DNA of 64,000 bases. Source: Gammaproteobacteria bacterium (GTDB lineage: Bacteria > Pseudomonadota > Gammaproteobacteria > GCA-002705445 > GCA-002716945). The position numbers and the translations under genes were made by a program. The notes below the pieces were generated by a model. The model searched no databases and was not told the DNA's origin. It was given only the letters and a program-made list of their open reading frames with translations. Shown here in pieces: positions 43,748 to 53,778 of this stretch; within the stretch, counting starts at the first letter, position 1; every line of letters begins with the position of its first letter. Location: assembly GCA_002716945.1 (NCBI GenBank), contig PBCF01000003.1, forward strand, positions 18,937 to 82,936, in the 5' to 3' direction.

Positions 43748-45721
43748 CTATTCGCCAAGACCCATTTTAATATAACCTGTTGGGCAAACATCAGCACAGA
43801 TATGACAACCTATACATTTGTCATAATCAGTATCAACATATCTTCCCATTGTTGATGAATCTTTCTTTACTCTAAAAACAGCGTCTTGCGGACAATAAAT
43901 CACACAGTTATCACATTCAAAACACATACCACAACTCATACAACGTGAAGCTTCTTTAATGGCATCTTCTTCTGTCAATCCAATAATTCTATCTTCATGG
44001 TGATCTATTACATCATCGCCTGATGGTACTGCCTCACCTCTTTTAACTCTATCTTCATGTTTAAAATGCCCTAAAAATAATTCTGAATGAGGTATAACTT
44101 CTTGCGATGATCTGTCTTCATAGTTATGTACTACAGCTTTGCTGCTATCGGTACCTCTTTGGTCATCTGGATTTTCTAATGCAGGTTTGTAATTATCTGG
44201 TTGTAAATCAGTTTCTCTTAATTTTTCCAATAGATTAAAATGATGTACATCAACTTTAGGTCTTCTCTTAAAGTCCTTGTTTTCAAAGTAACTTTTAATA
44301 GATTGAGATGCTATGGAACCTTGTCCAATTGCTGTTGTTAATAAATGTGGTCTGATAATATCTCCTGCAACAAAATGACCTTCTTTTGTTTTGTGCCTAT
44401 AAAATTCATCAACCTCAAAAAAACCCTTATCATTCCCTAAATCTTCCAAACCTTCAATATCAGGTGATTGTCCTATAGCAGATACAATCAAATCAGCCTC
44501 TATTTTTTTCTCTGTTCCATCAACTGGTTTAGGAATATTATCTTCAAATTTACAATCAGCTACATATATAGCAGTTGCTCGATTTTTATCATCTTTTTCA
44601 ATTTTTGTTGGCATTACACCATTTAAAATTGTGACACCTTCATGCACCGCATCATTTACTTCTTGTTCTGCTGCTGTCATTTCTTCCTTTTTAAATAAGG
44701 ATGTTAAAGTTACATCTGCTCCTACTTTCATTGCAGTTTCTGATACATCCTGAGCTACATATCCATGTACAATACTTTCTGGTTTATCTTGAGGTTTTAA
44801 ACTTGAAATATGTCCTAATCTTCTAGCGACGGAAACTACATCAATAGATGTATCTCCTCCACCCACACAAACTACTTTTTTTGAACCAACTTTTAATCTA
44901 CCATCACAAAAAGCTTCTAGGAAGTCGACACCACTAATACAGTTTACAGCATCTCCACCATCCACCGGTAAAGCTTTTCCATTCCAACAACCTATAGTCC
45001 ACAAAACTGCATCATGTGATTTCTCTATATCTTTAAGTTCTATATCCTTACCGACTCTTTTATTAAGAACAACTTCAATATCTCCCAAATCTAATATTCT
45101 TTGAATTTCTTTATCTAAAAGATCTCGCGGAGTTCTATAACCTGGAATTCCATACTTCATCATTCCGCCTAGTTCAGACCTTTCCTCAAAAATTGTAGAT
45201 GCATATCCCATTTTTCTTAATTGAAATGCAGCTGATAGTCCAGCAGGCCCACCACCTATAATAGCTACTGTTTCTTTTTTTAATTTTGGTGCTTCTTCAA
45301 ATTTATAATTCTCTTTTAAAGCTGTGTCTCCAATATATTGTTCAACAGCATTTATGCCTACATAATCATCCACTTCATTTCTGTTACATCCTGTTTGACA
45401 AGGCGCCGGACATACTCTACCCATTTGAGATGGAAATGGGTTTGCAGTTGTTGATCTTCTAAAAGCATATTCTGACATGGACACATCAGTTGGCGGTTTT
45501 TCAATACCTCTAACAATCTGTAGCCATCCTCTTATATCTTCACCAGACGGACAACTACCCTGACATGGAGGTGTTTTATGGATATAGGTAGGACATTTAT
45601 GAGATTTATCTTCATTAAATATTTGTTCAGAAAAATCATCGTATACATGATCGCCTTCTTCATATCGACGATATGTATTATCTATTTTCATTAAATTTAT
45701 TTTTTTATCTGTATCTGCCAT
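43748..45721 (-). CDS. dsrL: DsrL, FAD/NAD(P)-dependent iron-sulfur oxidoreductase (glutamate synthase small-subunit-like)
   Basis: IIGGGPAGLSAAFQLRKMGY, CVGGGDTSIDVVSVARRLG, C-terminal two [4Fe-4S] motifs CMSCGMCFECDNCVIYCP and CIGCHICADVCP. Confidence 0.94.
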   Translation of the reverse strand: MADTDKKINLMKIDNTYRRYEEGDHVYDDFSEQIFNEDKSHKCPTYIHKTPPCQGSCPSGEDIRGWLQIVRGIEKPPTDVSMSEYAFRRSTTANPFPSQMGRVCPAPCQTGCNRNEVDDYVGINAVEQYIGDTALKENYKFEEAPKLKKETVAIIGGGPAGLSAAFQLRKMGYASTIFEERSELGGMMKYGIPGYRTPRDLLDKEIQRILDLGDIEVVLNKRVGKDIELKDIEKSHDAVLWTIGCWNGKALPVDGGDAVNCISGVDFLEAFCDGRLKVGSKKVVCVGGGDTSIDVVSVARRLGHISSLKPQDKPESIVHGYVAQDVSETAMKVGADVTLTSLFKKEEMTAAEQEVNDAVHEGVTILNGVMPTKIEKDDKNRATAIYVADCKFEDNIPKPVDGTEKKIEADLIVSAIGQSPDIEGLEDLGNDKGFFEVDEFYRHKTKEGHFVAGDIIRPHLLTTAIGQGSIASQSIKSYFENKDFKRRPKVDVHHFNLLEKLRETDLQPDNYKPALENPDDQRGTDSSKAVVHNYEDRSSQEVIPHSELFLGHFKHEDRVKRGEAVPSGDDVIDHHEDRIIGLTEEDAIKEASRCMSCGMCFECDNCVIYCPQDAVFRVKKDSSTMGRYVDTDYDKCIGCHICADVCPTGYIKMGLGE

Positions 45722-45780
45722 ATCTATATAAGTTTATTCTACTTTTCTAATAAAGACATTATATCATAAGAAAATGGCGT

Positions 45781-47280
45781 CTAAACCTCTTTTTTATTCA
45801 TAATTAAGGCGTTTCCTACCAATTGATGTAAGCTCACTATCTGGTCAAGTTCTAACCCATAGTACTGAAAAACCTTAGAAAATTGGCTTTTACAGATTGC
45901 ACATATAGCAGCCATATGAGTGACACCTTTCTCATCAACAACTTGCTTTAATGCTTCCATTCTTGGCAGTGCACCTTTTACTCTCAATTCAATAAGATCA
46001 TCTGTTAGGAGTCCACCACCTCCACCACAACAATAAGTCTTTTCTTTGATGGTTTCTTCATCCATATCAAAATAATTATTTGCGGCAGCTTTGATAATTT
46101 TTCTGGGTATGGAAAATTGTCCCCCCATAATACCTCCCATATTAGATGCTCGAGCTACATTACATGAATCATGATAAGTTAGAGTCATATCATCATTAGC
46201 TGATTTATCAAAATTCAAAACTTTTTTATCTATCAAATCATTAGTTACCTCACAAATATGTTGAGGGACTGGGTATCTGCTATCAAGAAAATCAAAAGGG
46301 CCTGCTAATGTATTTAAAAAACTATAAGCTACTCTCCAAGCATGACCACATTCACCAAAAACAATTCTTTTTACATTCAGTTCTAATGCTGCCTCTCTAA
46401 TCCGCAAAGCTAATTTTCTCATGTTCTCATAACTACCTATGAACATACCAAAATTTGCTGCCTCACTTGCATGAGAACTTAAAGTCCAACTAATTCCCGC
46501 CTGGTGAAATACCTTTGCGTATCCTATCAGTCCATCTACATGTGGTTCTGCAAAAAAATCTGCAGAAGGTGTAACTAATAATACGTCAGCACCTTTCTGA
46601 TCAAGTGGAAACTTAACATCAATTCCAACCTCATCTACAACGTCTTCTTCAAGTCCTTCTAAAGTATCTTCTAAGGCTGGTTCGGGTAATCCTAAATTAT
46701 TTCCAATTTTATGAACTTTACCTATAATTTCATTACAATATTTTTGGCCTACACCTATTGAATCCATAACTTCTCTAGCGGCCATTGATATTTCAGCCGT
46801 ATCAATTCCAATGGGGCAAAAAACAGCACATCTGCGACATTGTGAACATTGATGATAATATGAATACCATTCATCTAATACTTCTTTTGTTAAATCCTGC
46901 GCACCTACAAGTTTAGGGAAATATTTGCCAGGCAAAGTAAAATATCTTCTATAAACACTTCTCATTAAATTTTGTCGACCTACAGGCATATTATTTGGAT
47001 CTTTAGTGCCAAGATAATAATGACATTTATCAGTACAAGCACCACATTGCATACATGAATCAAGATAAACTCTTAATGATCTATATTTTTTTAATAAATC
47101 ACCCATTTTATCCAATGCTTTTTCTTGCCAATTATCAACAAGTTCACCAGGATAACCTAGTGATGACTGAAATTCTTCTTTAGATTTAAATGGCGCTAAA
47201 TGTAATGTAGCTTCTTTCTCTAAAGCAGGAATTACAGGATATTCTCTTATTTGTGGTGTATTAAATTTATTTTCAGCCAT
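45781..47280 (-). CDS. dsrK: DsrK, HdrD-like iron-sulfur subunit
   Basis: CMQCGACTDKCHYYLGT, CSQCRRCAVFCPIGID, CCG domain YCCGGGGGLLTDD. Confidence 0.94.
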   Translation of the reverse strand: MAENKFNTPQIREYPVIPALEKEATLHLAPFKSKEEFQSSLGYPGELVDNWQEKALDKMGDLLKKYRSLRVYLDSCMQCGACTDKCHYYLGTKDPNNMPVGRQNLMRSVYRRYFTLPGKYFPKLVGAQDLTKEVLDEWYSYYHQCSQCRRCAVFCPIGIDTAEISMAAREVMDSIGVGQKYCNEIIGKVHKIGNNLGLPEPALEDTLEGLEEDVVDEVGIDVKFPLDQKGADVLLVTPSADFFAEPHVDGLIGYAKVFHQAGISWTLSSHASEAANFGMFIGSYENMRKLALRIREAALELNVKRIVFGECGHAWRVAYSFLNTLAGPFDFLDSRYPVPQHICEVTNDLIDKKVLNFDKSANDDMTLTYHDSCNVARASNMGGIMGGQFSIPRKIIKAAANNYFDMDEETIKEKTYCCGGGGGLLTDDLIELRVKGALPRMEALKQVVDEKGVTHMAAICAICKSQFSKVFQYYGLELDQIVSLHQLVGNALIMNKKEV

Positions 47281-47295
47281 ATCATTACATTAAAA

Positions 47296-48027
47296 TTAGT
47301 TTTCTATTTCTCTTGCCCATTTTGAAATGTGTCTTTTTTCCCTTGCTGTATCTGTTTGATTTCTGGTTGGACTAAAAAATAATCCGGGCGCATGGAGTAG
47401 TTTACTGTATGGAAAAATTATCATTAATAATATTACTAAACTTAGATGTATCAAAAGCATAAAATCATTAGGTAATTCTGATAGTTGGAAATACATTAAA
47501 CCTAGAAAAAATTGTCTGACAGCCAAAATATCTGTTTGAAACCATTTCATCATTAAACCAGTTAAGGCTATCGAAATTATAAGTATTAAAATTAAATAGT
47601 CTGATGGAGATGATATATATCTTACTCTATCTACAAAAATTCTTCTTCCTAGTAATCCTAATAATCCAAAAATCATGACATAAGCACCATAATGTCCCGC
47701 TGCTTGAACTATATCAAATGAAACCCAAAACCAAACTGGATCAGTAAAATACTTCAGATGTCTAAATGCTGCAAGTAGTAATGCAAAATGAAAAAGCCAA
47801 CTAAACAACCATGTCCACTTTGTTGCTGAAAAAAGACTTTCAAACAAAACGACTTCTTTAAAGAATCTAAAAATGACACCTCGTTGTGTTTGAGGTGCTG
47901 GCGGCGTTGGTATCTTAAGTGGAGCTGGTATTATAGAATATTCATATATTCTGTAAGCCAAACCTACAAAGAGAATTATTGCTGCGACATAGAACAAAAC
48001 TGCATACAGTATCGTCACAAATGACAT
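47296..48027 (-). CDS. dsrM: DsrM, heme b membrane subunit (NarI-like)
   Basis: NarI-like TM protein with conserved His, upstream of dsrK. Confidence 0.92.
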   Translation of the reverse strand: MSFVTILYAVLFYVAAIILFVGLAYRIYEYSIIPAPLKIPTPPAPQTQRGVIFRFFKEVVLFESLFSATKWTWLFSWLFHFALLLAAFRHLKYFTDPVWFWVSFDIVQAAGHYGAYVMIFGLLGLLGRRIFVDRVRYISSPSDYLILILIISIALTGLMMKWFQTDILAVRQFFLGLMYFQLSELPNDFMLLIHLSLVILLMIIFPYSKLLHAPGLFFSPTRNQTDTAREKRHISKWAREIEN

Positions 48028-48054
48028 AATATGTTCTCCCTGCTTTTTGAGTTT

Positions 48055-48387
48055 TTACACGCAACCTGTTGGCTTAGGTAATCCAGCAAATTTACACGCT
48101 TGTTTCCCCGGTCCATATGGAAATAGTTCATACAAATATTTACTATTGCCTTTATCTTTACCAAGTTTTTTAGCTACAGCTTTTGTTAAAACGCGAACAG
48201 CAGGTGCAATTTGATATTCTTCATAGTATTCACGAAGAAAATTTATGATTTCCCAGTGATCATCACCTAAAGTAATATCTTCAGCTTCAGCCATCACACT
48301 AGCTACATCTTTTTCCCAGTCATTCAGATTAGAAAGATAGCCTTCTTCATCCGTTTCGAGCGATTTACCATTTACTTCGATAGTCAT
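48055..48387 (-). CDS. dsrC: DsrC, sulfur-carrier with both C-terminal cysteines
   Basis: LNDWEKDVASVMAEAEDITLGDDHWEIINFLREYYEEYQIAPAVRVLTKAV..LYELFPYGPGKQACKFAGLPKPTGCV. Confidence 0.97.
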   Translation of the reverse strand: MTIEVNGKSLETDEEGYLSNLNDWEKDVASVMAEAEDITLGDDHWEIINFLREYYEEYQIAPAVRVLTKAVAKKLGKDKGNSKYLYELFPYGPGKQACKFAGLPKPTGCV

Positions 48388-48401
48388 TTTAGCCTCCTAT
48401 T

Positions 48402-48704
48402 TTATAACCATGTTTGAGTTTTTTCATTTTCAACTGTAAGTTTTACAAATCCCTTATAACTTATAATCTCTATATTAGGGATTAGAGAATTTTTATCAAG
48501 CCCTCTAGCCTTTAAATCGGCTTCTAATACATAGAATTTGAAATTACTCGGGTTTTCTTTGATAAGTTCTGATATTTTAGTGTTATCAATAGCTGCATAT
48601 ACGCCGTCTTCTATAAGCAAAATAGATGATTCTGCTGCAGCTAGTCTCATGCATGTTTCAAAGCTATTTTTTTCATATGGTGATTTATTAATAGTATGTA
48701 ACAT
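48402..48704 (-). CDS. dsrH: DsrH
   Basis: TusB/DsrH fold; FETCMRLAAAESSILLIEDGVYAAI with conserved Cys. Confidence 0.92.
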   Translation of the reverse strand: MLHTINKSPYEKNSFETCMRLAAAESSILLIEDGVYAAIDNTKISELIKENPSNFKFYVLEADLKARGLDKNSLIPNIEIISYKGFVKLTVENEKTQTWL

Positions 48705-49087
48705 TAGAAATTAAAAATAACCTCGCTTGCTGTGATTAATTTTTTCATATCATTTGATGAAATAATTTCAACATCAACGGACAAATCATCTTCTTTTAAT
48801 CCTCTTTCATCTAACGATTCTTTTTCCACAAAAATCTTTTCAACATCATAGCCTTCTAGAGCAGAATAGATTTTTGAAAAATTCTTTGTATTTATATCAG
48901 CTGTATCTTGGTTTTTCTTTAATTGATATACACCGTCATCTATGAACGCTAAGGTTACATCTTGTTCAAATGCAGCTGCAATTAATACAACTTCAAGTGC
49001 TTCATGTGCATATATAGAACCATGTGGCGCTCTCCTATTGACATAGAGAAATTTTTTTACAATACCACTTTCTGCTTGCTCTTCCAT
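48704..49087 (-). CDS. dsrF: DsrF
   Basis: TusC/DsrF fold; APHGSIYAHEALEVVLIAAAFEQDVTLAFIDDGVYQL. Confidence 0.92.
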   Translation of the reverse strand: MEEQAESGIVKKFLYVNRRAPHGSIYAHEALEVVLIAAAFEQDVTLAFIDDGVYQLKKNQDTADINTKNFSKIYSALEGYDVEKIFVEKESLDERGLKEDDLSVDVEIISSNDMKKLITASEVIFNF

Positions 49088-49480
49088 TCAATCACCAAAT
49101 GTAATTAATCTATCCGATTGTATGCCGGCTTCAATCAGTTGTCCTAAACCAGAAATTCTAAAATTATCTGCAATATTATGGGCGTCTTTTTGATTACGCT
49201 TCATTTCATCTGGATCAACCATGCCTCTACGCTGTGCGGCAGCAACACACAATACTAAATCTAGTTTATATTCCTTTGCTAATTCAGACCATCTATTGGG
49301 AATATGTCGATCGTCTTGAGGTGGTGTAGCTAGTCTTGTGCCGTTATTAACACCATCATGATAGAAAAAAACTCTATAAATTTGATGTCCTTCATCAAGT
49401 GCTGCTTTTACAAAATGGTAGGCGGTATCAGATGCTTGATGCGTATACGGTCCTTCGTTGACTAAAATACCAAATTTCAT
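49088..49480 (-). CDS. dsrE: DsrE
   Basis: KFGILVNEGPYTHQASDTAYHFVKAALDEGHQIYRVFFYHDGV..LVLCVAAAQRRGM with active-site Cys. Confidence 0.95.
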   Translation of the reverse strand: MKFGILVNEGPYTHQASDTAYHFVKAALDEGHQIYRVFFYHDGVNNGTRLATPPQDDRHIPNRWSELAKEYKLDLVLCVAAAQRRGMVDPDEMKRNQKDAHNIADNFRISGLGQLIEAGIQSDRLITFGD

Positions 49481-49492
49481 ACCTTGCTATCT

Positions 49493-50596
49493 TTAAAATC
49501 TTATATACGTAGATGAATTTAATGTTTTTCTTCCGCCACGCCAGTTATCAATATGATATTTAGTGAAAGGTAATTCAGTTAGTTCAAAGAATCTTGGCCA
49601 ACCTATTCTATCTATCCAGTCATTAATTCGTTCCCAATCTCTAGCATCTTCTTTGTATGCTTGGAGAATTCTTTTGACTATTGCTGTTGCTTCTGGCCAT
49701 CTTGGTGGGTTATTTGGTATACCAGCAGCCACTAATTTTTGAAAAGTTGGCTTACTTCTAGCGTTAGAATGATTTCCTCCAACCCAAATAGCTAATTTAC
49801 TATGTTCAGGATCATTAATCTGCATTGGTGGGCAAGGAGGATAACAGGCTCCACAACAAATACATTTTTTTTCATCAACTTCTAAAGATGGCTTGCCATT
49901 AACCATTGCAGGTCTAATCGCAGCAACAGGGCACCTTGCCACTACCGAAGGTCTTTCGCAAACGTTTGATACTAAATCATGATTAATTTTTGGTGGTTTC
50001 GTATGTTGAATGTTGATTGCTATATCACCTTGACCTCCACAATTAATTTGACAACATGATGTGGTCATATGCACACGATTAGGCATTTCATTATTTTTAA
50101 ATTCATCAATTAACTCATCCATCATAGCTTTAACTACACCTGATGCGTCTGTACCAGGTATATCGCAGTGTAACCAGCCTTGAGTATGCGAAATCATCGC
50201 AACAGAATTCTTAGTTCCACCAACAATAAATCCTTCTTTCTCTAACTCTTTTATTAATGGGTCAACTTTATTGGCATCTTTTACCATATATTCAATATTG
50301 CTTCTGATAGTGAATCTTACATAACCATCGGCATACTTATCGCCAATGTCACATAGTTTACGAAGTGTAAATACATCTAGAATTCTTTGGGTACCTGCTC
50401 TAACGGTCCATATTTCTTCACCACTATTAGCAACATGTTTTAATACACCTGGTTTTGGGTGTTCATGATATTTCCATTGTCCAAAGTTTTTACGCATAGT
50501 TGGATGCATATACTGAAAGCCATCAGGGCAACCTGTTTCGATCGGGGTTCTAGGTTTAGCTTTTTCTTCAACTTTTTCTGGTGTTTTATCGGTCAT
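49493..50596 (-). CDS. dsrB: Reverse dissimilatory sulfite reductase beta subunit
   Basis: HVANSGEEIWTVRAGTQRILDVFTLRKLCDIGDKYADGYVRFTIRSNIEYMV; CCQINCGGQGD siroheme/FeS; CICCGACYPPCPP. Confidence 0.97.
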   Translation of the reverse strand: MTDKTPEKVEEKAKPRTPIETGCPDGFQYMHPTMRKNFGQWKYHEHPKPGVLKHVANSGEEIWTVRAGTQRILDVFTLRKLCDIGDKYADGYVRFTIRSNIEYMVKDANKVDPLIKELEKEGFIVGGTKNSVAMISHTQGWLHCDIPGTDASGVVKAMMDELIDEFKNNEMPNRVHMTTSCCQINCGGQGDIAINIQHTKPPKINHDLVSNVCERPSVVARCPVAAIRPAMVNGKPSLEVDEKKCICCGACYPPCPPMQINDPEHSKLAIWVGGNHSNARSKPTFQKLVAAGIPNNPPRWPEATAIVKRILQAYKEDARDWERINDWIDRIGWPRFFELTELPFTKYHIDNWRGGRKTLNSSTYIRF

Positions 50597-50598
50597 TA

Positions 50599-51876
50599 TT
50601 ATGCAGTTTCCTTCTTATCAGCTTTTTCATACCACTTAACAGCTTCTTGATCCCAATCATCTGTTCGGACATAAGAGCTTTCTCTTGGGTTTGCAACCAT
50701 ATTTGGATCAACATCAATTCCTATTCCGTCTAGGAAATTAACTAGTCCAATTCTTTCAATCATCTCTCCACATCTTTCATGTTCTAATGCATTATCAGCC
50801 CAAAAATCGATTGTGTTTTCAGCTATTTCGACAAGTTTTTCCCAATCTTCATCTTTTTCAAGTTTCATAAATGGAACAATTACTGTCCCCATTAAATCAC
50901 CTATTTTCAAAGTTCTCTTACCACCTATTAAAACTGTAGCGCCCCGATCATCACCAGGGTGAAGAGCCTTAGGAACTACATTCAAGCAGTGCATACATTT
51001 AACGCAATTCTTGTTATCTATTTCAATAGAATCATCATCATTCAAAGATATGGCGTTTGTAGGGCATCTTGTAATTATGTTATCTATAATATATTTGCGT
51101 CCTTTCAATTTTGCATATTTTTTAAATTCCTTTTGATCTACTTTGATATCATCTTTCCATGTTCCTATTACAGACATGTCTGCTCTCTCAATAGAATTCA
51201 TACAATCATTTGGGCATCCTGAAACTTTAAATTTAAATTTATATGGTAATGCTGGTCGATGCATATCATCTACAAAATTATTTACTAATAATCTATGGGC
51301 TTTATGTTCATTGATATTAGACATTTCACATCTACCTGCGCCAACACATGACATTGCTGTTCTAACACAAGGTCCTGCTCCACCCAAATCAAATCCATAG
51401 TTATTAATATCATCAAAAAAATGTTGGGTGGCTTCTGTTGTAGCACCAATAAACATTATATTCCCAGTCTGGCCATGAAATGTTACTAAACCAGAACCAT
51501 GTTTTTCCCAACTATCAGCGAGTCTTCTTAACATGGAAGTTGAGTAATAATTACCAGCTGGTGGTTGTACTCTTAACGTATGAAATTCTTTAGATGCTGG
51601 AAAAGCTTGTCCTACCTCTGAAAATCTAGGAATAATTCCACCACCATATCCATAAACACTAACTGTGCCACCTTTCCAATAACCTTTTCGAGTTTCATAT
51701 GAATGCTCCAACTGACCTAACAAATCATTAGTCATATCATTGATTCTTTTATCAGGATGTTTGTCTCGTAAAGTCTTTATGCCGCTGATAAAACTAGGCC
51801 ACGGGCCTGTTTCCAAATCATCAAGCATTGGTGTATCATGTTTTTTCATAAAATCAGCATCCCCATTGGATTTCAA
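50599..51876 (-). CDS. dsrA: Reverse dissimilatory sulfite reductase alpha subunit
   Basis: LETGPWPSFISGIK, YGYGGGIIPRFSE, CVRTAMSCVGAGRCEMS, SGCPNDCMNSIERADMSVIGTWKDDI, CVKCMHCLNVVPKALHPGDDRGATVLIGGK. Confidence 0.97.
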   Translation of the reverse strand: MKSNGDADFMKKHDTPMLDDLETGPWPSFISGIKTLRDKHPDKRINDMTNDLLGQLEHSYETRKGYWKGGTVSVYGYGGGIIPRFSEVGQAFPASKEFHTLRVQPPAGNYYSTSMLRRLADSWEKHGSGLVTFHGQTGNIMFIGATTEATQHFFDDINNYGFDLGGAGPCVRTAMSCVGAGRCEMSNINEHKAHRLLVNNFVDDMHRPALPYKFKFKVSGCPNDCMNSIERADMSVIGTWKDDIKVDQKEFKKYAKLKGRKYIIDNIITRCPTNAISLNDDDSIEIDNKNCVKCMHCLNVVPKALHPGDDRGATVLIGGKRTLKIGDLMGTVIVPFMKLEKDEDWEKLVEIAENTIDFWADNALEHERCGEMIERIGLVNFLDGIGIDVDPNMVANPRESSYVRTDDWDQEAVKWYEKADKKETA

Positions 51877-51969
51877 CGTATATTATTTTATCATTAGTTT
51901 CTAATATATGTCTAAATATTTATTTTAAGCCATTTTTTATAAATGTAAACTCAATATAAGGATAAAATT

Positions 51970-52827
51970 ATGGATGTATTAGAAACTAATAAAAACGTAT
52001 ATAAACGGTGGGCAGCCAATAAACTCGAGGCTTTTACAGCAAATATCAATGATTTATTGGTTGAAATTAGCAATCCAAAACATCCAAGCAATGCTGAAAT
52101 AGGCAAAATAAAGGGTATTATGGAGTCTTATAACATAGTTTTTTATGAATTTTCCAAGCCTAACAGTGAAAACACTAAAAATTCACTAATTCGCCTTTTA
52201 AATAGCTTAGAAATCACTGATTTTGCTCAAGATTCAAAATCAGACGCAAATGGTGTTACACCGATTGGGGTGAACCCAGATTCTAATTCAGAAGAAGAAT
52301 ATATTCCATATACAGATAAATCTCTTAATTGGCATACAGATGGATATTACAACCAGGCAGATGAAACAATCTATTCGTGGCTTTTGCATTGTTCTCGGTC
52401 GGCTTTAAATGGTGGCGTTAATTCTTTTATTGATCATGAAATTGCCTATATTCTATTTAATGAATTGACAAATAAAATCAATTCTTTGATGAGTCAAGAT
52501 GCGTATATAATCCCAGAAAATAAAAAGAATGGTAGAAAAGAAATTAAAAGTTATGTTTTTTCATATAATAACCCATATAAAAAATTACATATGAAATTCA
52601 CAATGAGAGAAAAAAATATTATATGGAATCAAAATGATAATGAAGCAATCCAAATATTAAAATCTATAATTGAAAATAATAATGACTACAAAATAAAATA
52701 TAAACTCAAACCGAATCAAGGTGTAATAACAAACAATGTTATTCATTCCAGGACAGCATTTACAAATGATATAAATCATCATAGGCTGATATATAGAATT
52801 AGATCAAAACAAAGAATAAATCTATAA
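51970..52827 (+). CDS. TauD/TfdA-like Fe(II)/2-oxoglutarate dioxygenase
   Basis: NWHTDGYYN (HxD) and VITNNVIHSRTAFTNDINHHRLIYRIRS (distal His and Arg). Confidence 0.82.
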   Translation: MDVLETNKNVYKRWAANKLEAFTANINDLLVEISNPKHPSNAEIGKIKGIMESYNIVFYEFSKPNSENTKNSLIRLLNSLEITDFAQDSKSDANGVTPIGVNPDSNSEEEYIPYTDKSLNWHTDGYYNQADETIYSWLLHCSRSALNGGVNSFIDHEIAYILFNELTNKINSLMSQDAYIIPENKKNGRKEIKSYVFSYNNPYKKLHMKFTMREKNIIWNQNDNEAIQILKSIIENNNDYKIKYKLKPNQGVITNNVIHSRTAFTNDINHHRLIYRIRSKQRINL

Positions 52828-52828
52828 C

Positions 52829-53020
52829 ATGTTGTATTTAAGTAGTTTGTTAATTGAATATAAAGAAGTTGAAACATTTGATGAGTTAATAGAAGTTGTC
52901 AAAGAAAAAGCCAAGCTTGGCGAAATATTCATCAAAATGGATTTAAAGCCACCTTATCCAGATACACCTGATGATTGGGAAGAAAAAATTGAATCAGCAT
53001 TTAGTGGTTATCAAAAATAA
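52829..53020 (+). CDS. Small protein (63 aa), unknown
   Basis: Packed between TauD-like and Cas6-like ORFs (1-2 nt gaps) in the same orientation. Confidence 0.65.
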   Translation: MLYLSSLLIEYKEVETFDELIEVVKEKAKLGEIFIKMDLKPPYPDTPDDWEEKIESAFSGYQK

Positions 53021-53022
53021 TT

Positions 53023-53697
53023 ATGTGGGAATCAGAAGAAAAAAAAGTAATTGAAAGTAAAGCTGAAATGATTGATGTTTTATATACGATAGAATGTACT
53101 ACACTGCCGTACGACCATGCTTTTGATTTGTCTAATGAAATAACAAAAAAATTACCATGGTTAATTAAAAATGATTTGAACGGTATTCAAACTTTACATG
53201 GTCCAGAATCAGGTAATGGTTGGACCAGAGCTGAAAATGAAACAATCTTCTTATCTAAAAGAACTAAATTGACTTTAAGGATTTCAAAAGACCAAATTGA
53301 AAATGCTAAAGAATTAGAAAATATTAAAATCAATATTGCAGGAAATATTTTAAAAATTAAAAACCTAACTCTTAAACCATTTTCTATTTCAAGAGTTCTC
53401 TTTTGCAGATGTGTTTTAAGTGATGAAAATATTGGAGAAAATGAATTTTTAGATAATACATTTAATCAATTGAAAAACTATAATATAACAATCAAAAAAT
53501 CACTATGTGGAAAAAGCAGATCTATAACTCTAGATGGTAAAAATAATTTTACTAGAAGTTTGATGTTAGCAGGCTTATCAAGGGAGGATTCAATTAAATT
53601 GCAAGATATAGGAATTGGAAGGGGAAGAATTTTTGGATGTGGTATTTTTTTACCTCACAAATCTATCGACGCTGTAGATAATTTCAAAGAAGAATAA
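53023..53697 (+). CDS. Cas6/Cmx6-like RAMP protein (orphan)
   Basis: LPYDHAFDLSNEITKKLPWL, GIQTLHG..WTRAENETIFLSKRTKLTLRI; C-terminal Gly-rich motif LQDIGIGRGRIFGCGIFLPHKSI. Confidence 0.72.
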   Translation: MWESEEKKVIESKAEMIDVLYTIECTTLPYDHAFDLSNEITKKLPWLIKNDLNGIQTLHGPESGNGWTRAENETIFLSKRTKLTLRISKDQIENAKELENIKINIAGNILKIKNLTLKPFSISRVLFCRCVLSDENIGENEFLDNTFNQLKNYNITIKKSLCGKSRSITLDGKNNFTRSLMLAGLSREDSIKLQDIGIGRGRIFGCGIFLPHKSIDAVDNFKEE

Positions 53698-53778
53698 ATT
53701 TTGCATTGTTTGATATAGACTTATAGTTCTCAGTATATTAGAATTTTGCAATATAGCTTAACTGTTAAAATAAATATT

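Noticed and set aside
53023-53697. Possible CRISPR-Cas locus because of the Cas6-like protein
   Set aside because: No array of regularly spaced repeats and no other cas genes found in the window; called an orphan instead.
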